Source of the DNA: Campylobacteraceae bacterium
GTDB lineage: Bacteria > Campylobacterota > Campylobacteria > Campylobacterales > Campylobacteraceae
Assembly: GCA_012521935.1 (NCBI GenBank)
Contig: JAAYLJ010000212.1
Location: 1-19,373 of the forward strand
Direction of reading: 5' to 3'
DNA: 19,373 nucleotides
The translations under genes were made by a program, and so were the position numbers. The notes below the pieces were generated by a model. It saw only the letters and a list, made by a program, of their open reading frames with translations. It ran no database searches and was not told where the DNA came from. Below, piece after piece: positions 1 to 6,213 of this stretch (positions are counted from its first letter, which is position 1; each line of letters opens with the position of its first letter).

Positions 1-1
1 A

Positions 2-478
2 TTGCAAGTTTTAACACTTTCATATAACCATTTTTTAGACAATTTTGTTTTAAATGCAGAGTTTTCTAAAGCTTGTAACATTTCTGGCAATGCTTATAAG
101 TTTTGGAAAAATGGAGTAGCTGGACGATTTGAAGGCTCAAGAACTATCTTTTTACAAAAAGAGACTTTACCTAAAAAATATCAAAAAAATCTCATAAAGT
201 GTAGCTCACTTGCTGGCTTAGTTACTTCTAAAGCCTTTTGCTCATTTACTGGACTTGCAAATTCACATTTAGTAAAAAGTAATGGATCAAAAATGTATGA
301 ATACTTAGATATTAAAACCATAAATGGAATAAAATTTGTGAATTTAAGAAAATTTTATGATGATTTAGGGCTATCTTATGAGTATCATATATACATTGAA
401 AAATGCCACTTCTTCGCACCTGAACCGCTTGAGAGAAAGATAAAAATAACAGATACTTTATGTGTTGGGTACTATTAG
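2..478 (+). CDS. Hypothetical protein with two HTH-like segments, possibly 5'-partial
   Basis: I do not recognise this gene. The reading frame is open to the window edge, so the TTG at position 2 may be the start or the true start may lie outside. The 158-residue product has two helix-turn-helix-like stretches, around residues 19-37 (EFSKACNISGNAYKFWKNG) and 75-93 (TSKAFCSFTGLANSHLVKS). Between them is a basic segment, and the end is a short aromatic tail (TLCVGYY). The two stretches suggest a DNA-binding protein built from a duplicated unit, but this is inference. No RBS can be judged because the start is at the edge. The gene stops with TAG about 100 bp before tRNA-Pro and shares no operon with the genes that follow. 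It could be an accessory or plasmid-type gene or a lineage-specific regulator. Confidence 0.55.
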   Translation: MQVLTLSYNHFLDNFVLNAEFSKACNISGNAYKFWKNGVAGRFEGSRTIFLQKETLPKKYQKNLIKCSSLAGLVTSKAFCSFTGLANSHLVKSNGSKMYEYLDIKTINGIKFVNLRKFYDDLGLSYEYHIYIEKCHFFAPEPLERKIKITDTLCVGYY

Positions 479-561
479 TTTTACTTAATTCACAATGTGA
501 AAAACCCGTGAAAAAGTTTTAAAAATTATAAACCTTAAACTTATTTATAATTACATTTTGG

Positions 562-567
562 TAGAAT
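562..567 (+). promoter_or_regulatory. -10 box of tRNA-Pro
   Basis: TAGAAT preceded by TTGG lies 11 bp before the mature tRNA start, the right place for a -10 box with transcription starting around 573-575. There is no clear -35 box, as is common in Campylobacterota. Confidence 0.55.
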
Positions 568-578
568 CGCAAATTCAT

Positions 579-655
579 CGGGGTGTGGCGCAGTCTGGTA
601 GCGTGCTACCTTGGGGTGGTAGAGGCCGCGGGTTCAAGTCCCGCCACTCCGACCA
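579..655 (+). tRNA. tRNA-Pro (anticodon GGG)
   Basis: A 77-nt cloverleaf with encoded CCA. The acceptor stem CGGGGTG pairs with CACTCCG, with one G-U pair. The D-arm contains GCGCAGTCTGGTAGCGT, the anticodon stem CTACC/GGTAG encloses the loop TTGGGGT, so anticodon positions 34-36 read GGG, and the T-arm has GGTTCAAGTCC. The sequence closely resembles proline tRNAs of other bacteria. It stands alone between a hypothetical gene and thrS and has its own -10 box. Confidence 0.95.
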
Positions 656-750
656 GTTAAAACTTCTTTTTTCTAACTTTCTATTACTCATTTTTTACTG
701 TTTTAAACCTAATATAAGTAACATTTATATACTTTCTAGTGAAATTATGG

Positions 751-756
751 TAAAAT
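751..756 (+). promoter_or_regulatory. -10 box of the thrS-infC operon
   Basis: TAAAAT with an upstream TATGG (extended -10 type) would start transcription near 763 and give thrS an untranslated leader of about 95 nt. No good -35 box is seen. The leader contains the short hairpin at 815-832. Confidence 0.5.
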
Positions 757-814
757 CACGGTTTTTAGATGCAAAGAAATATCTTTAAAAGATAAGCATA
801 AAATATATTTTGTT

Positions 815-832
815 CTCCCGTATGTTTGGGAG
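815..832 (+). promoter_or_regulatory. Short hairpin in the thrS leader
   Basis: CTCCC and GGGAG form a 5-bp GC-rich stem with an 8-nt loop (GTATGTTT), ending 27 nt before the thrS ATG. It is the only GC-rich element in the leader and no U-tract follows, so it is not a terminator. By analogy with E. coli thrS, whose leader is bound by its own product, it could be a translational control element, but there is no direct evidence. Confidence 0.3.
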
Positions 833-859
833 TTCTATGGGTAAAAGGAATGTTTAAAT

Positions 860-2671
860 ATGAGCGAACCAATCGCGTTTATGGTTAATGGGGAGTTGGT
901 AGATACACAAACTGCTACGCAAAAACAGCTCCAAGGTACTCCAGTTTTTTATGATAATTCGGCAAATTCATTAGAAGTTATTAGACACTCAACTGCTCAT
1001 TTAATGGCACACGCAATTAAACAACTATATCCTGAAGCTAAATTTTTTGTGGGTCCAGTTATTGAGGATGGATTCTATTATGATTTTAGAGTTAGTGAGA
1101 AAATCAATGATGAAGATTTGAAAAATATTGAAAAAACTATGCAAGCTTTAGTGAAGAAAAAATATCCAATAGAGCGTATCAAGAGTACTAAAAGCGAGGT
1201 TTTAAAGCACTTTGCAAATGATGATTTAAAGCTTGAGGTTTTAAAAAGGATTCCTGAGGGCGCAGTTTCAATCTATAAGCAAGGCGATTTTGAAGATATT
1301 TGCCGTGGTCCTCATGTTCCAAATATTGGGCTTTTAAGGCATTTTAAATTAACTAGAGTTGCTGGGGCATACCTTGGTGGCGATGAAACTAAAGAGATGC
1401 TAGTAAGGATTTATGGAACTGCATTTGCCGACAAGGAGAGCTTGCAAGATCATATTAAAATGATTGAAGAGGCGAAAAAAAGAGATCATAGAAAACTAGG
1501 AAATGAATTAAAACTTTTTACTTTTGATGAAGAGATTGGAGCGGGGCTTCCAATATGGCTTCCAAATGGAAGTAGGCTTAGATCTAAACTTGAAGCACTT
1601 TTATTTAAAGCACATAGAAAAAGAGGATATGAGCCAGTTAGAGGCCCAGAGATTTTAAACTCAAAAGCGTGGAAAGTTAGTGGACACTATGAAAATTATG
1701 GCGAAAATATGTACTTTACAACGGTAGATGATGTGGAGTATGGGATAAAACCAATGAACTGCTTAGGACATGTAAAAGTGTTTCAAAGTGATGTGAGGTC
1801 TTATAGAGATTTGCCACTAAAGTTTTTTGAGTATGGAGTAGTCCATAGACATGAAAAAAGTGGAGTTTTGCATGGACTTTTTAGAGTAAGAGAGTTTACT
1901 CAAGATGCTGCTCACATCTTTTGCACGCCTGAGCAGATAAAAGATAATATTTTAGAGATTTTAAATTTTGTCGATTCTTTGATGAGCTTATTTGATTTTA
2001 AGTATGAGATGGAAATATCAACAAAACCTGAAAAAGCAATTGGTGATGATGAGGTTTGGGAGAGAGCAACAAAAGGTTTAAAAGATGCCTTAGATGAGAT
2101 TGGAGCACACTATCAAATAGACGAGGGCGGTGGAGCTTTTTATGGACCAAAAATAGATATTAAAATTACCGATGCACTAAAAAGAAAGTGGCAGTGTGGA
2201 ACCATACAGGTTGATTTTAACTTGCCAGAGAGGTTTGATTTAGGATATATTGATGCTAAAAATGAGAGATCAAGGCCTGTAATGATCCATAGAGCCATTT
2301 TAGGCTCTTTTGAGAGGTTTATTGGAATTTTGACTGAGCACACAAGTGGAGAGTTTCCATTTTTCATAGCTCCAACTCAAGTTGCAATCATCCCTTTAGG
2401 AGAAGCGCACCAAGCTTACGCTAAAGAGTTGGCAAATAAAATAAGAGAGTTAGATATAGATTCAGAAATTTTTATGAAAAATGAGAGTTTAAGTAAAAGA
2501 GTAAGAACAGCAGAAAAGCTAAGAGTTCCAATGATTGTTGTTTTAGGAGATAATGAAGTTGCTCAAAAAACTGTTGCTTTGCGAGATAGAAGAGTTAGGG
2601 AACAGTCGCAGATGAGCCAAGAGGATTTTATAAAATTATTGAAGGAGAAAATGAGTGAGGTACACTTTTGA
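860..2671 (+). CDS. thrS: Threonine--tRNA ligase
   Basis: Class II aminoacyl-tRNA synthetase that charges tRNA-Thr with threonine in the cytoplasm. At 603 residues it is about 40 shorter than E. coli ThrRS, because the N-terminal TGS (N1) domain is reduced to a short stub. The editing domain starts around residue 38 with HSTAH (43-47) and has C148 in DICRGPHVP. The catalytic core has the zinc ligands C301 (PMNCLGH), H352 (AAHIF) and H477 (VMIHRAILGSFERF), and the class II motif 2 region is HRHEKSGVLHGLFRVREF. The anticodon-binding domain follows from about residue 505. The missing TGS domain matches what I know of Helicobacter and Campylobacter ThrRS, so it is not a local truncation. The stop codon overlaps the infC start. 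Confidence 0.97.
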   Translation: MSEPIAFMVNGELVDTQTATQKQLQGTPVFYDNSANSLEVIRHSTAHLMAHAIKQLYPEAKFFVGPVIEDGFYYDFRVSEKINDEDLKNIEKTMQALVKKKYPIERIKSTKSEVLKHFANDDLKLEVLKRIPEGAVSIYKQGDFEDICRGPHVPNIGLLRHFKLTRVAGAYLGGDETKEMLVRIYGTAFADKESLQDHIKMIEEAKKRDHRKLGNELKLFTFDEEIGAGLPIWLPNGSRLRSKLEALLFKAHRKRGYEPVRGPEILNSKAWKVSGHYENYGENMYFTTVDDVEYGIKPMNCLGHVKVFQSDVRSYRDLPLKFFEYGVVHRHEKSGVLHGLFRVREFTQDAAHIFCTPEQIKDNILEILNFVDSLMSLFDFKYEMEISTKPEKAIGDDEVWERATKGLKDALDEIGAHYQIDEGGGAFYGPKIDIKITDALKRKWQCGTIQVDFNLPERFDLGYIDAKNERSRPVMIHRAILGSFERFIGILTEHTSGEFPFFIAPTQVAIIPLGEAHQAYAKELANKIRELDIDSEIFMKNESLSKRVRTAEKLRVPMIVVLGDNEVAQKTVALRDRRVREQSQMSQEDFIKLLKEKMSEVHF

Positions 2672-3195
2672 GTAAGCAAAAAGAGGTTATGCTCAACGAA
2701 GACATAAGAGCTGCTGAAGTTAGATGTATAGGTGATGATGGTACACAATATGGCATCATATCTAGAAATGAAGCTTTAAAAACAGCTGAAGATGCAGGGT
2801 TAGATTTGGTTCTAATAGCCCCTGATGCAAACCCGCCAGTATGTAAGATAATGGATTATGGGAAGTTTAAATATCAGCAAGAAAAAAGACTTAAAGAAGC
2901 AAAAAAGAAGCAAAAAAGTATTGAAATTAAAGAGATAAAATTTTCGGTAAAAATTGCTCAAAATGATGTGAATTATAAAGTTAGACATGCAAGAGAGTTT
3001 CTTGAAGATGGAAAGCATGTAAGATTTAGAGTCTTTTTAAGAGGTAGAGAGATGGCAAGCCCTCAAGGTGGCATTGAAGTGCTTGAGAAGGTTTGGCCAA
3101 TGGTTGAAGATATTGCTGATAGAGATAAGGAACCATCTATTGAGGGAAGATTTGTAAATATGATGGTTATTCCAAAAAAAGATAATTCTAAATAA
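2668..3195 (+). CDS. infC: Translation initiation factor IF-3
   Basis: IF-3 binds the 30S subunit, checks the start codon and initiator tRNA, and prevents early 50S joining. The 175-residue product has the N-domain start (LNEDIRAAEVRCIGDDG), the lysine-rich linker helix around residues 70-90 and the C-domain motif KIAQNDVNYKVRHAREFLEDGKH in shortened form (SVKIAQNDVNYKVRHA). The start is TTG inside TTGA, overlapping the thrS stop by 4 bp, with TGAGG about 7 nt upstream as RBS. No in-frame ATG lies upstream without entering thrS, and the next ATG would remove conserved residues. The rare start fits IF-3 self-control: E. coli infC starts with AUU, which IF-3 discriminates against. Translation is probably coupled to thrS. 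Confidence 0.96.
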   Translation: MSKQKEVMLNEDIRAAEVRCIGDDGTQYGIISRNEALKTAEDAGLDLVLIAPDANPPVCKIMDYGKFKYQQEKRLKEAKKKQKSIEIKEIKFSVKIAQNDVNYKVRHAREFLEDGKHVRFRVFLRGREMASPQGGIEVLEKVWPMVEDIADRDKEPSIEGRFVNMMVIPKKDNSK

Positions 3196-3224
3196 TTTAA
3201 CTACGCCCTAGCCTTCTTTAAATA
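3196..3224 (+). repeat. Left copy of a direct repeat flanking the transport locus
   Basis: It begins at the base after the infC stop codon. TTTAACTACGCCCTA is identical to 10113-10127, and the next bases match with one indel and two substitutions (GCCTTCTTTAAATA here, AGCATTCTTTAGATA there). The two copies are 6917 bp apart and enclose exactly the transport operon. Confidence 0.7.
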
Positions 3225-3247
3225 TTTTCTAACTCTTAAAGAAGGCT
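3210..3247 (+). terminator. Hairpin after infC, likely terminator
   Basis: AGCCTTCTTTAA (3210-3221) and TTAAAGAAGGCT (3236-3247) form a perfect 12-bp stem with a 14-nt loop. It lies 14 bp after the infC stop and ahead of the transport operon's promoter. The tail CTACTGTG has little U, so termination may be inefficient or the hairpin may protect an mRNA 3' end. Confidence 0.55.
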
Positions 3248-3326
3248 CTACTGTGATTACAAATATTTAACAATACACATTAAGTAGCACTTTAATATAA
3301 AAGTTTAAGCATTTTTCAAATGTGTC

Positions 3327-3356
3327 TTGACTTTTAACTTACTATTAGTCTAAAAT
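3327..3356 (+). promoter_or_regulatory. Promoter of the transport operon
   Basis: TTGACT (3327-3332), an 18-bp spacer and TAAAAT (3351-3356) form an unusually complete sigma-70 promoter for this genome. Transcription would start around 3362-3364, inside the inverted repeat at 3358-3381, which suggests strong expression when not repressed. Confidence 0.65.
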
Positions 3357-3357
3357 G

Positions 3358-3381
3358 CGCTATATAAAATAAAACATAACG
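3358..3381. promoter_or_regulatory. ModE-like operator over the transcription start
   Basis: The half-sites CGCTATAT (3358-3365) and ACATAACG (3374-3381) form an imperfect inverted repeat, CGYTATRT on each strand, separated by 8 bp. It begins one base after the -10 box and covers the predicted start site, a typical repressor position. From memory, the E. coli modABC operator has CGTTATAT-N8-ACATAACG, the same half-sites and spacing apart from one base, and general ModE consensus forms are CGNTATAT...ATATANCG. ModE represses molybdate transport genes when molybdate or tungstate is bound. No modE gene is in the window. Confidence 0.6.
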
Positions 3382-3393
3382 AGATATAGAAAA

Positions 3394-4416
3394 ATGAGCA
3401 AAAGAGCCATTACTTATATAGCGAGCGCCATGATCATATTAGTAGTTGCTATTTTTATATCTTTTTGGCTTGGGCATTTCCCAATCTCATTTTTAGAGTA
3501 TAAATCAATCATCATGTATAAATTAGGTTTTAAAGTAGATTTAGCACACCTTTCTAAGCTAGATGAGATAACCATAATTTTCCGTGACATAAGATTTCCG
3601 CGCATTGCTGCTGCCGTGTTAATAGGGGCTTCACTTTCAGTTTCTGGAGCTGTCTTTCAAGGAATGTTTGTAAATCCTTTAGTTTCTCCTGGGATTTTAG
3701 GTGTTTTATCTGGCGCATCTTTTGGTGCAGCACTTGGCATGGTTTTGCGCCTTCCTTGGTGGAGTGTGCAAATTAGTGCTTTTATTTTTGGATTTATTGC
3801 TGTTTTTTTAGCCTTAACGGTCGCCAAATTTTATGGAAAAGGCAATGGAATTTTAATGTTAGTGCTTGGTGGCGTTATTAGCTCCTCACTCTTTGGCGCT
3901 TTTGTATCTTTACTTAAGTATGTTGCTGATCCTTATGACACTCTTCCTTCTATAGTATATTGGATGATGGGCTCTTTATCTTCAGTAAATCTTTTTGAAG
4001 CTTGGATAGCAGCAAGCCTTGTAACTCTTTCTTTAGTTGGAATTTTAATCTTTAGTAAACATTTAAATTTACTAAGTCTTGGGGAAGAGGACGCTAAGGC
4101 TTTAGGTGTGGATGTTTTTAAAACAAGGTTTTTCATCATTTTCTTAGCAACACTTTTAAGTGCAGTTAGTGTTATGTTAGCTGGAGTTATAGGTTGGATT
4201 GGGTTAGTGGTACCGCATGTTGCTAGGTTTTTAATAGGCGCTAACCATGTAGTTCTTCTGCCCTTTAGTGCATTAATTGGGGCAATATTTCTTTTAGTGG
4301 TTGACTCAATATCGCGTAGTCTTTTTAGCGTTGAGGTACCACTTGGCATTTTAACTTCTTTAGTAGGAATTCCTGTTTTTATCTGGGCACTACATAGAAA
4401 TGTTAAGGCTCATTAA
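3394..4416 (+). CDS. FecCD/BtuC-family ABC transporter permease
   Basis: Inner-membrane permease of the type II ABC importers (siderophores, haem, cobalamin, and molybdate in MolB), acting as a homodimer with the ATPase. The 340 residues are nearly all hydrophobic helices. The first is at about 7-27, and the family's RDIRFPRIAAAVLIGASLSVSGAVFQ region (shortened: RFPRIAAAVLIGASLSVSG) follows at about 69-87. Typical signatures are NPLVSPGILGVLSGASFG, the coupling-helix stretch LGEEDAKALGVDV, and C-terminal GLVVPHVARFLIGANH and VPLGILTSLVGIPVF. It is first in its operon, about 30 nt after the predicted start site, with a weak RBS. Its stop TAA abuts the GTG of the ATPase gene. The family assignment is secure; the substrate cannot be read from the sequence. 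Confidence 0.93.
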   Translation: MSKRAITYIASAMIILVVAIFISFWLGHFPISFLEYKSIIMYKLGFKVDLAHLSKLDEITIIFRDIRFPRIAAAVLIGASLSVSGAVFQGMFVNPLVSPGILGVLSGASFGAALGMVLRLPWWSVQISAFIFGFIAVFLALTVAKFYGKGNGILMLVLGGVISSSLFGAFVSLLKYVADPYDTLPSIVYWMMGSLSSVNLFEAWIAASLVTLSLVGILIFSKHLNLLSLGEEDAKALGVDVFKTRFFIIFLATLLSAVSVMLAGVIGWIGLVVPHVARFLIGANHVVLLPFSALIGAIFLLVVDSISRSLFSVEVPLGILTSLVGIPVFIWALHRNVKAH

Positions 4417-5196
4417 GTGCTAAATTTAAAAGATATATCCTGCGGCTATGGTTTGAAAAAGATTTTAAATAGCATCTCTTTTGAGATAAAAGAGGGAACA
4501 ACAACAACTTTCCTTGGAGCAAATGGAACTGGAAAGAGCACGCTTCTTAAAGCAATTGTAGGGTTGTTAACTTACTCTGGAAATCTATTTTTAAAGGGTG
4601 AAGAGGTAAGAAAGATTCCAGTTAAAAAAAGAGCAAAACTTTTAGCTTATGTGCCGCAAAGTACCAATATTCCTTTTGATTTTACTGTTTTAGAAGTTGT
4701 TTTAATGGGTAGGTTTCATGCTAGTAAATTAAGTTTGAACTATAGCAAGAGTGATTTTAAAATAGCGCAAGGCTCATTAGAGCGAGTTGGTATTGGGGAT
4801 TTTGCAAATAGAGTATATAGATTACTTAGTGGGGGAGAGCGACAGCTTGTTCTTTTAGCTCGCGCCATAGCACAACAAAGCCAGCTAATTGTTATGGATG
4901 AGCCTATTACTGGGTTAGATTTAGGAAATCAAATGAGACTTTTGCTACTGATAGATTCGCTAAAAAATGAAGGATACACGCTAATAAAAACAACTCACTA
5001 TCCTGATCATGCTTTAAGAGTATCTGATCAAGTGGTGTGGATAGGAGAAGGCAAAATTTTAGCCTCTGGCTACGCAAAAGAAGTCATAAACATAAAAAGA
5101 TTAAAAGAGGTATATGGAGTGGAGAGTGAGTGTTATGATCACCCAAGTGGACAGAGATTTATCTTACCTTTAAGATTTATGGAGAATAAAATATGA
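4417..5196 (+). CDS. ABC transporter ATP-binding protein (FecE/BtuD type)
   Basis: Cytoplasmic ATPase that drives the preceding permease. The 259 residues show Walker A GANGTGKST (34-42), Q-loop Q81 in YVPQS, signature LSGGERQ (137-143), Walker B LIVMDEP (157-163) and the switch histidine H194 in KTTHYPDH. All catalytic parts are intact. The start is GTG directly after the permease stop codon with no spacer, so its translation is probably coupled to the permease; the N-terminus MLNLKDISCGYG fits family starts exactly. Its end overlaps the ATG of the binding-protein gene by 4 bp (ATGA). With one permease gene and one ATPase gene, the complex would be a 2+2 homodimer pair, as in BtuCD and MolBC. 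Confidence 0.95.
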   Translation: MLNLKDISCGYGLKKILNSISFEIKEGTTTTFLGANGTGKSTLLKAIVGLLTYSGNLFLKGEEVRKIPVKKRAKLLAYVPQSTNIPFDFTVLEVVLMGRFHASKLSLNYSKSDFKIAQGSLERVGIGDFANRVYRLLSGGERQLVLLARAIAQQSQLIVMDEPITGLDLGNQMRLLLLIDSLKNEGYTLIKTTHYPDHALRVSDQVVWIGEGKILASGYAKEVINIKRLKEVYGVESECYDHPSGQRFILPLRFMENKI

Positions 5197-6212
5197 GAAA
5201 ACTCCATCTGTTTATAGTTATGATTTTCTGTTTTTCTATTAATTTAGAAGCAAAAATCATAACAGATATGACAGGGCGCAATGTTGAAGTAACTCATGTC
5301 ACAAAAGCTTTTAGTGCCTCTCCTCCTATGATGGCGATGCTTTATGTTTTAGCTCCCAAAACAATGATAGGTGTAAATTATGAATTCTTAGAAGTTGAGA
5401 AAACTTTTATGCACCCTTACATAAGAGATTTACCTGTTTTAGGAGGTTTTTTTGGTGGAGGAAAAGAGGCCAATATGGAGATGATAATAGCCAAAAAACC
5501 AGATATTGTTTTTGGATGGGATAGATTAAGCAATGAAGCTAAGCGCTCTAAAGATACTCTAGAATCTTTTGGCATTCCAGTAGCTTACATAAAGCAAGAT
5601 ACTTTAGAGGAGATGTTAGAGGCTTTAAGCGTCATGAGCTCTTATCTAGGCAAAGAAGAGAGAGCTAAAATTTTAATCAAATATGCAAAAAAGAGTTTAG
5701 ATAGAGTTAAAAAGAGTGTTTTAAACTTAGATAAACCTAAGGCCAAAGTGTATTTAGCCCAAGGCATAGATGGATTGCAAACTGAGTGTTCAAATGGAGT
5801 GCAATCAGAAATCATCACATATGCAGGAGGAGTAAATGTTCATGAGTGTGCAGCTAACGCTAAAACATATAAGCGCGAAAAGATCTCTTTTGAAAAGCTC
5901 ATGCAGTACGATCCAGATGTGATTTTTGTAAGAGAAGCTTCATTTTTTCATAATTTAAAAAACAGTTCAACATGGAAACACTTAAGAGCTTTTAAAGAAA
6001 ATAAAATTTTCCTAGTGCCATCTTCACCCTTCCCGTGGGTTAGCAAACCTCCATCTTTAATGAGGTTTTTGGGTGTTGCTTGGCTTCATAAGCGTATCTA
6101 TCCAGAATATTTTGATTGGGATGAGGAGCAAGAGATTAAGAGTTTTTATGAGCTTTTTTTAGACATAAAGCTTAATAATGATGATTTAAACTATTTAATG
6201 CAAGGAGTTTGA
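5193..6212 (+). CDS. Periplasmic substrate-binding protein 1 (FecB/BtuF type)
   Basis: Cluster-A periplasmic binding protein that should deliver substrate to the permease. The 339 residues begin with a signal peptide, cleaved near LEA-K (residue 20). There is no lipobox Cys at the cleavage site, so the protein is probably soluble. Lobe 1 has TDMTGRNVEV and a PVLGGFFGGG stretch (81-90). The linking helix is around 155-175. Lobe 2 carries GLQTEC (194-199), AGGVNVHEC (211-219) and the PPSLMRFLGVAWLHKRIYP region (286-304). C199 and C219 are conserved at the same spacing in the second binding protein, as disulphide or ligands. W261 is the residue replaced by TGA there. The start overlaps the ATPase stop by 4 bp. 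The ligand is unknown; a molybdate/tungstate or metal complex is inferred from the operator. Confidence 0.9.
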   Translation: MRKLHLFIVMIFCFSINLEAKIITDMTGRNVEVTHVTKAFSASPPMMAMLYVLAPKTMIGVNYEFLEVEKTFMHPYIRDLPVLGGFFGGGKEANMEMIIAKKPDIVFGWDRLSNEAKRSKDTLESFGIPVAYIKQDTLEEMLEALSVMSSYLGKEERAKILIKYAKKSLDRVKKSVLNLDKPKAKVYLAQGIDGLQTECSNGVQSEIITYAGGVNVHECAANAKTYKREKISFEKLMQYDPDVIFVREASFFHNLKNSSTWKHLRAFKENKIFLVPSSPFPWVSKPPSLMRFLGVAWLHKRIYPEYFDWDEEQEIKSFYELFLDIKLNNDDLNYLMQGV

Positions 6213-6213
6213 A

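Noticed and set aside
579..655. tRNA-Pro as an integration site for a mobile element
   Set aside because: The 3' side leads straight into thrS, and I see no integrase gene or repeat of the tRNA 3' end in the window.
558..788. Plus-strand open frame of 76 codons
   Set aside because: It covers the tRNA-Pro gene and the thrS promoter; its sequence is a translation of the tRNA, with no RBS.
3196..3247. AACTACGCCCTAGC as a tmRNA-tag-like coding end (NYALA)
   Set aside because: It resembles a tmRNA tag only by chance; there is no tRNA-Ala-like part or long structured RNA around it, and the second copy is not in a coding context either.
3248..3393. Fur box ahead of the transport operon
   Set aside because: The region is AT-rich, but I see no convincing inverted Fur-type repeat; the CG-bounded ModE-like repeat is much more specific.
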